Below are positions 55,121-63,502 of a stretch of 64,000 bases of DNA, piece after piece (the stretch's first letter is position 1; each line of letters starts with the position of its first letter). This DNA is from Paracoccus denitrificans. Lineage in GTDB: Bacteria; Pseudomonadota; Alphaproteobacteria; Rhodobacterales; Rhodobacteraceae. The notes under the pieces were generated by a model that worked only from the letters and a program-made list of their open reading frames with translations, was not told the DNA's origin and searched no databases. A program made the translations under genes and the position numbers. The stretch covers positions 1-64,000 of the forward strand of contig QFNE01000004.1 in NCBI GenBank assembly GCA_003240735.1, given 5' to 3'.

Positions 55121-55459
55121 TCAAACCGCGTCGTCGCCGGTTTCCCCCGTGCGGATGCGGATCGCCTGTTCGACCGGCAGCACGAAGATCTTGCCGTCGC
55201 CGATCTTGTCGGTGCGTGCAGCTGCGATGATGGCTTCGACGGCGGCTTCGACCTGATCGTCGGGCAGCACCATTTCCAGCTTCACCTTAGGCAGGAAATC
55301 CACGACGTACTCGGCCCCGCGATAAAGCTCGGTATGGCCCTTCTGACGGCCAAAACCCTTAACCTCGATCACGGAAAGGCCCTGGACGCCAACTTCCTGC
55401 AAAGCCTCTTTCACGTCGTCAAGCTTGAACGGCTTGATGATCGCCTCGATCTTTTTCAT
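55121..55459 (-). CDS. glnB: nitrogen regulatory protein P-II GlnB
   Basis: 112-aa trimeric PII signal protein. Tyr51 in the T-loop (GAEYVVDFLPK) is the uridylylation site; ATP/2-oxoglutarate residues KPFKLDDVKEAL, GFGRQKGHTELYRG and GDGKIFV are conserved. Transmits nitrogen and 2-oxoglutarate status to GlnE and NtrB. First gene of glnB-glnA. Confidence 0.97.
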   Translation of the reverse strand: MKKIEAIIKPFKLDDVKEALQEVGVQGLSVIEVKGFGRQKGHTELYRGAEYVVDFLPKVKLEMVLPDDQVEAAVEAIIAAARTDKIGDGKIFVLPVEQAIRIRTGETGDDAV

Positions 55460-55588
55460 CGCATCTGATCCTTCTTCGCGCCTTGCCTGAAGCTTGCTTG
55501 GCGGGTTTCATCGGGCAGGTAAATGCGGCCCCGCGGGGTTGCATGGTGGCGAGACGCGGGGATGCCGCATGCTGCACAATAATTATGC

Positions 55589-55600
55589 ATGATGCATCAT
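55589..55600. promoter_or_regulatory. palindrome in an AT-rich patch between glnB and nnrD
   Basis: ATGATGCATCAT is a perfect 12-bp palindrome with further TGCA motifs at 55573 and 55586. The patch 55575-55606 is AT-rich in a GC-rich genome. Likely a regulator or promoter site for glnB and/or nnrD; NtrC is a natural candidate but not shown. Confidence 0.4.
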
Positions 55601-55646
55601 AAAAAGGCACGATCGATGCTGTATCCGTTGGGAAGGGGCGCTTTGC

Positions 55647-56474
55647 ATGGCTGACGACAGGTCGAATCCCACTGGTGCCGCACTGGGCGCGTGGCTGCGA
55701 AAAGAGGGGATGGACGACGCGCACAAGTACACCCACGGTGCCGCGCTGGTCGTTGCTGGCCCGATGGGGGCAGGCGGGGCCGCCAGGCTGGCAGCCCGTG
55801 CCGCACTCCGCGTCGGCACCGGCATCGTGACGATCGGGCCGCCTTCTGCGGCGCTGATCGAACATTTGGGCCCTCCCGACGCGCTGATGCGCCGTGCGAT
55901 TGCCGAAGCCAAGGATTTTTCGGCAGCGATTGCCGATCGCCGTATCAGCGCGCTGTGCATCGGCCCCGGGTGCAGCATTGCGCGGTCAGAGGCGCTGCTG
56001 CCGGTCGTTCTGGGGGCGGATATTCCAGCGGTTCTGGATGCCGACGCGCTGACCGCACTCTCACACGCCAAGCCTTGGCCCCTGCGCGACGGACTGGTTC
56101 TCACCCCCCATCACGGTGAGTTCGCCCGCCTTTTCCCTGACCTGAAGGACAGGGGTGACCAGATGGCCGCCCTGACGGCTGCGAGGCGCAGTAACGCCGT
56201 GGTGGTCCTGAAAGGCCCGCAGACAGTCGTTGCGGCCCCGGATGGCCAAACGCACGTCAATGACGCCCGCGACGTTCCTTGGCTTGCGACTGCGGGGTCG
56301 GGCGATGTGCTTGCAGGGATCGTGACCGGGCTTCTTGCCCGGGGAATGTCCCCGCTTCGCGCTGCGATAATCGCCACCGCGCTCCACACCCGTGCCGCAC
56401 GAACCCATGGCCCGGGCCTTATCGCCGACGACCTGCCAGAGGCATTGCCCGCCGTTCTGCGCGATTGGAGATGA
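55647..56474 (+). CDS. nnrD: ADP-dependent NAD(P)H-hydrate dehydratase
   Basis: 275-aa ribokinase-fold enzyme repairing hydrated NAD(P)H. Signature TAGSGDVLAGIVTGLLARG and KGPQTVV, with GPG(C)S near residue 112. It is the dehydratase domain alone; the epimerase domain often fused to it (NnrE) is absent and may be encoded elsewhere. ATG 55647. Divergent from glnB. Confidence 0.88.
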   Translation: MADDRSNPTGAALGAWLRKEGMDDAHKYTHGAALVVAGPMGAGGAARLAARAALRVGTGIVTIGPPSAALIEHLGPPDALMRRAIAEAKDFSAAIADRRISALCIGPGCSIARSEALLPVVLGADIPAVLDADALTALSHAKPWPLRDGLVLTPHHGEFARLFPDLKDRGDQMAALTAARRSNAVVVLKGPQTVVAAPDGQTHVNDARDVPWLATAGSGDVLAGIVTGLLARGMSPLRAAIIATALHTRAARTHGPGLIADDLPEALPAVLRDWR

Positions 56475-56528
56475 CCGCGATTTTTCCTCTCGCCCCCGGT
56501 AGGGCAGTTTGCTAAACGCCCCGACAGT

Positions 56529-56613
56529 GCGGGTGTGGCGAAATTGGTAGACGCACCAGATTTAGGTTCTGGCGCCGCAAGGCGTGGGGGTTCAAGTCCC
56601 TCCACCCGCACCA
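56529..56613 (+). tRNA. tRNA-Leu (TAG)
   Basis: 85-nt tRNA with a long variable arm. Acceptor GCGGGTG/CACCCGC, anticodon stem-loop CCAGA-TTTAGGT-TCTGG giving anticodon TAG, T arm GGTTCAAGTCC, discriminator A and encoded CCA (56611-56613). Confidence 0.97.
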
Positions 56614-56636
56614 TTCACAGTTCAAGGTGCTAGCCC

Positions 56637-57530
56637 TCACACCCGGTGACGCAGCGCGTCGACGATGATCTTGAAAGCCGGCAGGTTCTGGCGGCGGCTG
56701 GGGTAGTACAGGAAATAGCCATCGAAGAACGGCGACCAGTCGTCGAGAACCTGGATCAACTCGCCCGAGGCAACCTGTTTTTCGACGATGCTCTCGGGGA
56801 CATAGGCGATGCCAAAGCCGCTGACGGCGGCGTCGATCATGGCGAAAGAGTTGTTGAAGGTCAGTTGTCCTGACACGCGAACACGCAGGTCCTGTCCATC
56901 CTTGCCGAACTCCCACGCGTAAAGACTGCCAGCGGTTTCGTGACGCATGTTGATGCAGGTGTGTCGGACCAGATCCTTGGGGTGTCCGGGCACACCGTTT
57001 GCGTCCAGATAGTCAGGAGACGCGACGGCGACGAGACGCCAGTCCGGCCCGATGCGGACCGCGATCATGTCCTTCTCGACGCTTTCACCCAGGCGAACGC
57101 CTGCGTCGAGCCCATCTTCAACGATGTTGCGGAAGGTACTGTCCAGCAGCAGTTCGACATTGATGTCGGGATATTCCTTTAGAACAGGCTTCAGTTTTGG
57201 CCACACCACGCTTTCCAATGCGTGGTCCGACAAGGTCAGTCGCACGGACCCCGACGGCTTGTCGCGAAACTCCATCAACGCCGCGATTTCGTCCTCGATC
57301 TCGGCCATGCGCGGTCCGATGGTTTCCAGCAGCCGCGCGCCTGCGATCGTCGTTGCGACGTTGCGCGTCGTGCGGGTCAGAAGCCGAATGCCCATGCGCG
57401 CCTCAAGCTGCTTGATCGCCTGGCTAAGCGTCGATTGCGCCACGCCGATCCGGGCCGCGGCTTTCGTGAAGCTGCGCTCTTCAGCAACGATCCGGAACCA
57501 GGTCAGGTGGTTGAAGTCGGTGTGCTGCAT
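56637..57530 (-). CDS. LysR-family transcriptional regulator
   Basis: 297 aa. N-terminal HTH (FTKAAARIGVAQSTLSQAIKQLE, residues about 15-37, wing ending TRTTRNVATT) and a substrate-binding effector domain. It is divergent from an MFS exporter across 135 bp and likely controls it. Ends 23 bp from tRNA-Leu. The effector is unknown. Confidence 0.92.
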   Translation of the reverse strand: MQHTDFNHLTWFRIVAEERSFTKAAARIGVAQSTLSQAIKQLEARMGIRLLTRTTRNVATTIAGARLLETIGPRMAEIEDEIAALMEFRDKPSGSVRLTLSDHALESVVWPKLKPVLKEYPDINVELLLDSTFRNIVEDGLDAGVRLGESVEKDMIAVRIGPDWRLVAVASPDYLDANGVPGHPKDLVRHTCINMRHETAGSLYAWEFGKDGQDLRVRVSGQLTFNNSFAMIDAAVSGFGIAYVPESIVEKQVASGELIQVLDDWSPFFDGYFLYYPSRRQNLPAFKIIVDALRHRV

Positions 57531-57563
57531 TGGATCAACTGCTGGCGATGGAACCCGAGATTA

Positions 57564-57578
57564 ATCGGTCGGGCCGAT
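57564..57578. promoter_or_regulatory. candidate LysR operator
   Basis: ATCGG-TCGGG-CCGAT: perfect 5-bp arms, containing T-N11-A. Located in the LysR/MFS intergenic region, 34 bp from the lysR start and 88 bp from the MFS start. Confidence 0.55.
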
Positions 57579-57665
57579 AGGTTCATGCGGATTCTAGTCG
57601 GTAATCGTCAGAGCACAAACCCCCTAACTTTTGTTCCTAAGAAAGCTGCAAGGGGGTGCGGACAG

Positions 57666-58856
57666 ATGAATGCCGCCATAGCCGATGTTAATCCCAGGCC
57701 TGTCGCTGCCTGGGGCGCCGTCCTTTCGATGGCGCTTTGTGTGGCGCTGCTGATCGCGTCAGAGTTTATGCCGGTGAGCCTGCTGACGCCCATGGCTGCC
57801 GGTCTGGGCGCGACTGAAGGTCAAACCGGCCAAGCTGTATCGATCAGCGGATTGTTCGCCGTCATGGCCAGCATGCTGGTCACAACCGTGGCCGGAAACC
57901 TGAACCGCAAGGTTGTCCTGATCGCCATGACCGTGTTCATGCTGTTGTCGTTGATCCTTGTGGCGAGCGCGCCGAACTTCACCGTGCTGATGATCGGGCG
58001 GGCGTTGCTGGGTGTCTGTATCGGTGGGTTCTGGGCGCTGGCGACCGCAGTGATCATGCGGCTGGTCCCGGCCGACGATGTGCCGCGTGCGCTTGCGCTG
58101 ATGTATGGCGGACAGGCCATCGCTGCTGCGTTCGCCGCGCCGGTGGGCAGCTATTTCGCAAGTCTGCTCGGCTGGAGAGAGGTGTTCTGGGCGCTGACCC
58201 CCATCGTCGCCGTCAACCTCGTCTGGCACCTGATCTCGCTGCCGTCGCTTCCCGCGGGACCGAAGCAGGATTTCCGGTCGATGTTCGCGTTGTCGAAGCG
58301 GCGATATTTCCTGCTGGGGCTGATCGCCTGCATGCTCTCATGGGGTTCGGCCTTCACCATGTTCACCTATTTGCGTCCATTTCTGGAGCAGGTGACCGGC
58401 GTGAACGTCGATCAGCTGTCGCTTCTTCTGCTTTTACTAGGCTGCGCCGGGTTCGTCGGGACATGGGCGGCGGGTCGGTTCGTAAAGGGCAACGTCGCGC
58501 CCCTCCTCAGGTTGCCGGCGCTCGTCATGGGCAGTGCGACGGTCGGTCTGCTTCTGCTTGGGTTTTCCGTGACTGCGGTGGCTGTGTTCATGGCCATCTG
58601 GGGGGCGATGAACACGCTGTTCTCGGTCATCTGGATGACCTGGATGTCGCAGAACGCCGACGATGCACCAGAGGCCGCGGGTAGCCTGATGGTTGCGGCG
58701 ATCCAGGCGTCGATCCTGATCGGCGCGGTGGTAGGCGGCCTGCTGCTGGACCGGCTCTCGATCCAGGCCACGTTCATCGGCAGCATCACGCTAGCCGCAT
58801 TGGCGGTCGTACTGATCGGCAACGGCAAGCGAATGCTGAAACCGGAAAGGGCGTGA
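57666..58856 (+). CDS. MFS transporter, DHA1 (AraJ/YdhP-like) family
   Basis: 396 aa with twelve hydrophobic spans. GRALLGVCIGGFWALATAVIMRLVP is the family segment after span 4 and NLNRKVVLI matches the loop 2-3 motif. Typically exports arabinose-like sugars, nucleosides or drugs. ATG 57666, with AAGGGGGT upstream; it probably forms an operon with the cyclophilin-like gene and a truncated third gene. Confidence 0.88.
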   Translation: MNAAIADVNPRPVAAWGAVLSMALCVALLIASEFMPVSLLTPMAAGLGATEGQTGQAVSISGLFAVMASMLVTTVAGNLNRKVVLIAMTVFMLLSLILVASAPNFTVLMIGRALLGVCIGGFWALATAVIMRLVPADDVPRALALMYGGQAIAAAFAAPVGSYFASLLGWREVFWALTPIVAVNLVWHLISLPSLPAGPKQDFRSMFALSKRRYFLLGLIACMLSWGSAFTMFTYLRPFLEQVTGVNVDQLSLLLLLLGCAGFVGTWAAGRFVKGNVAPLLRLPALVMGSATVGLLLLGFSVTAVAVFMAIWGAMNTLFSVIWMTWMSQNADDAPEAAGSLMVAAIQASILIGAVVGGLLLDRLSIQATFIGSITLAALAVVLIGNGKRMLKPERA

Positions 58857-58857
58857 C

Positions 58858-59328
58858 ATGGCTGCCAGATCACACATGTCACGCCGTTCTGTTCTGAGCC
58901 TTGGTGCGGTGAGCCTTGCCATACCGACGCTGATCATCGCGGCCCCACGCAGATCTGACGCCCACACCGGAGGCTCCATGCGCCTAAGATTTTCATTCTC
59001 CGACCAGGACTTCACGGCAACGCTGGAAAACACAGCCGCCGCCCGGGAGGTCTTTGCCATGATGCCGTTGGACCTGACGATCGACGACTACGCGCAGAAT
59101 GAAAAGATCGCCTATCTTCCGCACAAGCTGGCCAATGACGCTGACGGCCCGATCAGGAACGAGGCCGCAGGCGACCTTTGCTACTACGCGCCCTGGGGCA
59201 ATCTGGCGATGTTCTACGGGTCTTACAGGTGGTCGCGCGGTCTGATCCGCCTTGGGCGCCTGGATGACGGACCCGCGCCGCTGATGGTGCGGGGTGAGTT
59301 TCCGATGCGTGTCGAAAAGACGTCCTGA
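58858..59328 (+). CDS. exported cyclophilin-like-fold protein
   Basis: 156 aa. Start ATG 58858 or, more conservatively, ATG 58876 (MSRRSVLSL). A Tat-like signal (SRRSVLSLGAVSLA) precedes a compact domain with FTATLENTAAAREVFAMMPLDLTIDDY and GDLCYYAPWGNLAMFYGSY, the cyclophilin-like DUF seen next to MFS or flavodoxin genes. Function unknown. Starts 1 bp after the MFS stop. Confidence 0.82.
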   Translation: MAARSHMSRRSVLSLGAVSLAIPTLIIAAPRRSDAHTGGSMRLRFSFSDQDFTATLENTAAAREVFAMMPLDLTIDDYAQNEKIAYLPHKLANDADGPIRNEAAGDLCYYAPWGNLAMFYGSYRWSRGLIRLGRLDDGPAPLMVRGEFPMRVEKTS

Positions 59329-59687
59329 CGCGCCGGGCAGCATGGTTCGCCCAACGGGCAGGCACCCCGCTGCCGCCAGAACCCTCAAACCAAATCCTGC
59401 AAGGAGACTTTGACATGACCAAACAGGGGCTCCGTGGGAATTCCTTTAGCCGTGTACGCTAATGAAAGCGCTAAATCGCGCCTTGCGCGTAAGCAGCCGT
59501 GGCGGGCGTCAACCAGCTGGATTGTCCCTCGGTAGCCGATCAAAGCGGCCCGGTATTCCGTCCTTGGGCAACGGATTTCGTAAACTCGACCGGATCGGAT
59601 TTCGGGGAAAGCAGCGCGACAAGGATCTCGACCGGCAGTCGGCGTTAGCTGTACTGACTGCTATTCCCAATCGGGAACCATCTGCCG
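59329..59687. other. gene-poor stretch containing a truncated reading frame
   Basis: 359 bp between the cyclophilin-like gene and marR. It holds the truncated gene at 59414 and then sequence with no recognisable protein, lower in GC than the window and with no clear promoter pattern. A frame at 59462-59719 has no ribosome binding site or family resemblance. Confidence 0.55.
59414..59461 (+). pseudogene. third operon gene truncated after 15 codons
   Basis: AAGGAGACTTTGAC leads into an ATG that begins a frame ending at TAA after only 15 codons (MTKQGLRGNSFSRVR). The spacing after the cyclophilin-like gene (85 bp) and excellent ribosome binding site suggest the start of a real gene, cut by rearrangement. 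Confidence 0.5.
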
Positions 59688-60191
59688 TCACCGATCATGC
59701 ATGGCCCTACCATCCTTAACGAGCCCGTCGATGTCGCCGGTCAGATTCTCAGTGCATTGCGAGAGAGCCTTCCACAGATCTTCGGTCTTATCGGCATCGA
59801 ACGAGGCCACCATGCGCTTTTCCACATCGGCGACGGCGCGATGGGCACGTTTGAGGACTGCTCGCCCTTTTGATGTCAGCGTCGCACACAGAATCCTAGC
59901 GTTGGTTGCATGCGGCTCGCGGCTGACGATGTGCGCACGTTCGAGATTGGCCAATATGCCCTGCATCGTCTGGGGTGTGACGAACGCGGCCCGGGCGAGC
60001 CGAGCGTTAGAAAGTCCCGGTTCCGCCTCCAGCGCACACAGTAAAGCATATTGCGGCATCGTGATCCCGACCGGCCGCAGCACCTGATCGATGCTGGTGC
60101 GCAGCGCGTGCTGGGCGCGTTTCAGCGCATAGCCAAGACGCCGCGCAACTGGGGCGGGCATTGCCGCAAGCCTTTCCTTGTTGTCACCCAT
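59688..60191 (-). CDS. MarR-family transcriptional regulator
   Basis: 167 aa. Winged helix about residues 40-110 (LCALEAEPGLSNARLARAAFVTPQTMQGILANLERAHIV) of the MarR type. Divergent from a monooxygenase gene and likely controls it and itself through the palindrome at 60196-60211, which starts 5 bp from its ATG. Ligand unknown. Confidence 0.9.
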   Translation of the reverse strand: MGDNKERLAAMPAPVARRLGYALKRAQHALRTSIDQVLRPVGITMPQYALLCALEAEPGLSNARLARAAFVTPQTMQGILANLERAHIVSREPHATNARILCATLTSKGRAVLKRAHRAVADVEKRMVASFDADKTEDLWKALSQCTENLTGDIDGLVKDGRAMHDR

Positions 60192-60195
60192 TCGA

Positions 60196-60211
60196 TATAA
60201 GGCCCCTTATA
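60196..60211. promoter_or_regulatory. candidate MarR operator
   Basis: TATAAGG-CC-CCTTATA: perfect 7-bp arms, 2-bp centre, between divergent marR and the monooxygenase gene. The arm ends resemble a -10 box, so binding would block transcription. Confidence 0.75.
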
Positions 60212-60253
60212 AGAAGACGCGTCCAGTGGGCCGCGTTTGTCGGAGGCCAATCC

Positions 60254-60577
60254 ATGACGACACTCGATCCGAACAGCGGCTACTTCGTACTCATAAACAC
60301 CTTTACCGTCGATCCGAGTAAGGCCGAGGAGTTGCTTGCGGTGCTATCCGAGGCAACCGAGCATGGGATGCGGCAGCGGCCAGGGTTCGTTTCCGCGAAC
60401 CTGCATATTAGTACCGACAGGAGGCGGGTCGCCAATTACGCCCAATGGCGCAGCCAAGCCGATTTCGAAGCGATGATGATTGATCCTGAGGCTAAATCTC
60501 ACATGATGAGGGCGGCCGAAATCGCGTCTTCCTTTGACCCGATCTATTACGAACTACGCGAATGCCACGGGGCCTGA
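60254..60577 (+). CDS. antibiotic-biosynthesis-monooxygenase-fold protein
   Basis: 107 aa of the dimeric ABM ferredoxin-like fold. INTFTVDPSKAEELLAVLSEAT, RQRPGFVSANLHIS and VANYAQWRSQADFEAMM are typical. May be a quinol monooxygenase or a haem-degrading relative; catalytic residues are not diagnostic. GCGGAGGCC precedes ATG 60254. Two lines counted by eye (60421-60540) are 53-58% GC, below the window. Confidence 0.82.
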   Translation: MTTLDPNSGYFVLINTFTVDPSKAEELLAVLSEATEHGMRQRPGFVSANLHISTDRRRVANYAQWRSQADFEAMMIDPEAKSHMMRAAEIASSFDPIYYELRECHGA

Positions 60578-60756
60578 CGTGATGACCGTCCGTTGGATGG
60601 ACGCCGCAAGCCACGATCATGTGCGGGGGCTGCTGAAAAGCGCTGTCGAAACCATCGCTGCGATTGCGACTTGGGCGGCGTCCACCCGGCTGGCCAAGTC
60701 CTAGCCGCCTTGTTCAACCGTTTCCCCCACTCGCTGCCTGCGTAGCTCTTCACGAC

Positions 60757-61542
60757 AAACAGTCGTCGGGACTTTACGCGCAGACGATGGCGGAACGAGG
60801 GTTTGCCACGCTCGCCTTCGATCCGTCCTATACCGGCGAAAGCGGGGGAGAGCCGCGCAACCTCGCATCACCCGACATCAACACCGAGGACTTCATGGCC
60901 GGGGTGGATTACCTGGGCCTGCATCCCGACGTCGATCAGGAACGCATCGGGGTCATCGGCATCTGTGGGTGGGGCGGGATGGCGCTAAGCGCGGTTGCAG
61001 TCGACAAGCGCGTAAAGGCCGTCGTCGCCAGCACGATGTATGACATGACCCGGGTCATGTCGAAGGGGTATAATGACGTGGTCACCCTCGATCAACGCAC
61101 CGAGACGCTTGATCAGCTGAGCCGCCAACGCTGGGCGGATGCCAAGGCAGGCTCACCCGCCTATCAGCCGGCGTTCAACGCAAGCGTGTCGACGGATTCA
61201 CCGCAGTTCATGATCGACTATCACGACTACTACAGCACGCCGCGCGGCTATCACCCGCGCGCTGTCAATTCGGGCAACGCCTGGACGCAGACGACCCCGT
61301 TGCCGTTCATGAACCTGCCGATCCTGACATACATCGCGGAAATCTCTCCGCGCCCGGTGCTGTTCATCCACGGCGAAAAGGCACACTCGCTGTATTTCAG
61401 CCAGACCGCCTTTGCCGCGGCGGCAGAGCCGAAAGAGCTGATGGTCATTCCGGGGGCCAGCCATGTCGATCTTTACGACCGGCTGGACGTGATCCCCTTC
61501 GACAAGCTGACCAGCTTTTTCAATCAGCACCTGACGGCGTAA
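60757..61542 (+). pseudogene. 5'-truncated alpha/beta hydrolase
   Basis: The C-terminal two thirds of a dienelactone-hydrolase-like enzyme: SSGLYAQTMAERGFATLAFD, YTGESGGEPRN, the nucleophile elbow GICGWGG and the His of GASHVDLYDR. In complete relatives about 80-100 residues precede QSSGLYAQ, including the core beta-strands. Here the frame runs back into unrelated sequence (60580-60756) and has no good start; ATG 60787 would yield 251 aa. So it is a remnant or at best a non-standard short form. Confidence 0.7.
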
Positions 61543-61550
61543 CTGACTGC

Positions 61551-61579
61551 GGGCGCTTGCGATGTTCACGCAAGGGCCC
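61551..61579. terminator. hairpin after the truncated hydrolase
   Basis: GGGCGCTTGCG and CGCAAGGGCCC pair (one mismatch) around a 7-nt loop, 9 bp after the hydrolase stop. No U-tract follows, so it is only a weak terminator or RNA hairpin. Confidence 0.35.
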
Positions 61580-61739
61580 ATCTGACAGGTGGTCCCCGGG
61601 GGGGGCAGGTTCCGCTGGCCGGTGCGACTTTCAGTCCAGGCAGTTGCGAACTTGTCCCCCGCCGGTGATCGTTTGATGAGTTCTGGCGAAAGCGTCTTTA
61701 CAATGCGACCTGCGCGGGAAACCTTGGGTTTTCTGACGG

Positions 61740-62459
61740 ATGCGCATGAAAGATACGGCTGTGATCCAACCATATTGCGGGCCCGGAGCCACGCCGAACG
61801 ACGTTCTCGTGGCTTGGAACGGCGATCCGGTGCTGATTGCGGCGCTTGTTCTTTTCGGCGGGCTGCTGATCTGGCGAAAACCGGGCTGGCCGTCCGTAGT
61901 GGCGGTTGTGGCGTTGGTGGTGGCTTTCGTTTCCCCCCTTTGCGCGCTGACCGCGTCGCTGTTTTCGGCGCGTGCGGTTCATCACCTGATTATCGCCGGG
62001 CTGGCGGCACCGGCGCTGGCACTGGCCTTGCCGGTGGTGCGGCGTGGGGCCGCCGTCTGGGGCGGCCTGCTGGCTGCGGCGATGATCGCGTGGCATTTAC
62101 CGGGGATCTATGGGGCGACGTGGCGCAGCGACGCCGTCTACTGGGCCATGCAGGCCGCAGTGATCGTTCCGGCATGGGCCTTCTGGTCGGCGATCCTGTG
62201 CGGACCGGTCGTTCGGATGGGCGATGTCATGACGGTCGGTGCGCTGGCTGGTGTCATGGGTTTGCTGGGTGCGGTGCTGACCTTTGCCCCACGGCCGCTT
62301 TATCTGGAGCATCTTGATGCCGCGGCCATGTGGTCAACAACCGCGTTGGCCGATCAACAGTTGGCGGGTCTGATCATGTGGGTGCCGGGCTTCGTCCCGC
62401 TGGCGGCCATTGTTTTCCTGATGGCGCGTCGTGGCTGGCAGGGTGGTTTTGCAACATGA
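61740..62459 (+). CDS. caa3-type CtaG cytochrome c oxidase assembly protein
   Basis: 239 aa, about seven spans, with HHLIIAGLAAPALALALP, AWHLPGIYGATWRSDAVYWAMQA and DQQLAGLIMWVPGFVPL, the pattern of the caa3_CtaG family that helps assemble the copper sites of alternative oxidases. Start ATG 61740 or 61746. Its TGA overlaps the next ATG. First gene of an oxidase cluster. Confidence 0.88.
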   Translation: MRMKDTAVIQPYCGPGATPNDVLVAWNGDPVLIAALVLFGGLLIWRKPGWPSVVAVVALVVAFVSPLCALTASLFSARAVHHLIIAGLAAPALALALPVVRRGAAVWGGLLAAAMIAWHLPGIYGATWRSDAVYWAMQAAVIVPAWAFWSAILCGPVVRMGDVMTVGALAGVMGLLGAVLTFAPRPLYLEHLDAAAMWSTTALADQQLAGLIMWVPGFVPLAAIVFLMARRGWQGGFAT

Positions 62460-62980
62460 TGGCGCTTGTCACGATCCTGAAGTCGCTGCACATCGCCGCG
62501 ATGCTGTGCTGGTGTGCGGCGCTGATCGCGCTGCCCCTGCTGCTTTATGCCTATGGGCGGGCGCGGGATCAGTCTCGGTATTCAGAATTCCGGCTGATCA
62601 CGCATTACGGATATATCGGCTTTGCGACGCCGGCGGCGGTCATCGCGATTTCTGCCGGGACGGGGTTGGCGTTCGCCGCGGCGGATGTCTTCGTCCCGTG
62701 GTTCGCCGCCAAGCTGGCGTTCGTCTGCGTCATGGCGCTGGCCCATGCCTATGTCGGGTATCTCATCGAACAGTCGGGCATTCAGGGGGCAGGGTACCGC
62801 ATGCCGTCCCCGCTGTTTGCGCTGTTCGGGGCCGTTCCGGCCATGATGGCCGTCCTGTGGCTTGTGTTGGCCAAACCCGAACTGGTGTGGGTTCAGAACC
62901 TGATCCCCGACTTTTTGCAGCACCCGATGGAGAACCCGTTGATCGAGGCACCCGTCGGCTTGATCGAGGGATCAGGTTGA
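62456..62980 (+). CDS. CopD-like membrane protein of the oxidase cluster
   Basis: 174 aa with four spans. His in LKSLHIAAML and YGYIGFATPAAVIAI resemble the CopD/haem-interacting module of membrane copper proteins. Coupled to the ctaG-like gene (ATGATG start). Its stop overlaps the convergent DUF2231 gene by 9 bp. Confidence 0.8.
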   Translation: MMALVTILKSLHIAAMLCWCAALIALPLLLYAYGRARDQSRYSEFRLITHYGYIGFATPAAVIAISAGTGLAFAAADVFVPWFAAKLAFVCVMALAHAYVGYLIEQSGIQGAGYRMPSPLFALFGAVPAMMAVLWLVLAKPELVWVQNLIPDFLQHPMENPLIEAPVGLIEGSG

Positions 62981-63493
62981 ATGGTCGTTCTTGGTCCCGA
63001 TCTGATAGTCGAAGACAAGCTTGCCGCCATGCCAACCGGTGATCCCCGTCATGCCGACCGCAAGGGCAGATATCAGGATGCCGATGGGCAGAACCGCGCC
63101 CTCGGCGTCGCCGAACCGATAGCCCCAATTCAGACCCAGAACAGACAGCAGCGTCACCGCCAGCACGAAATGGGTCCAGCTCGTCGACCGGATGCGGATG
63201 CCGGGAACAAGCAAAAGCTCGGCAGTTCCCGCGATGCCCGCCAGAATGCCGATCAGAAACGCGATCCCAGCCGCCCAGATCGCCACCCGCGGCCAGAACA
63301 CGTCACCCGTCCAAAGATACATGATGTCAGACCCAAACGCGACGACGGCCAGCGAGATCGGGAATGCCACCATCATCGCATGAATGGGGTGACTGGCCAA
63401 CGCGATGCGGCTTTCGGTCTGGTCGAACGCCTCATGCTCCAGAATCGGGTCGGACAATCTGCGGCGTTGGCTGAAGGTCTTTTTCTCGCGCAT
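62972..63493 (-). CDS. DUF2231-domain membrane protein
   Basis: 173 aa, four spans. HPIHAMMVAFPISLAVVAF is the diagnostic DUF2231 segment, with the cytoplasmic N-terminal 30 residues basic. Often beside cytochrome oxidase or haem genes; role unknown. Divergent from coxB. Confidence 0.85.
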   Translation of the reverse strand: MREKKTFSQRRRLSDPILEHEAFDQTESRIALASHPIHAMMVAFPISLAVVAFGSDIMYLWTGDVFWPRVAIWAAGIAFLIGILAGIAGTAELLLVPGIRIRSTSWTHFVLAVTLLSVLGLNWGYRFGDAEGAVLPIGILISALAVGMTGITGWHGGKLVFDYQIGTKNDHST

Positions 63494-63502
63494 CGTGATG
63501 TC

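Noticed and set aside
55606..55619. Sigma-54 type GG-N10-GC upstream of nnrD
   Set aside because: The minimal GG...GC spacing is met, but the rest of the -24/-12 consensus is poor and such a match is expected by chance.
59462..59719. 85-codon frame after the truncated gene
   Set aside because: No ribosome binding site, no family match, and overlaps the marR end.
60547..60753. Minus-strand 68-codon frame that might be an IS fragment
   Set aside because: Basic and Trp/Arg-rich, but no inverted repeats or transposase motifs; cannot be assigned.
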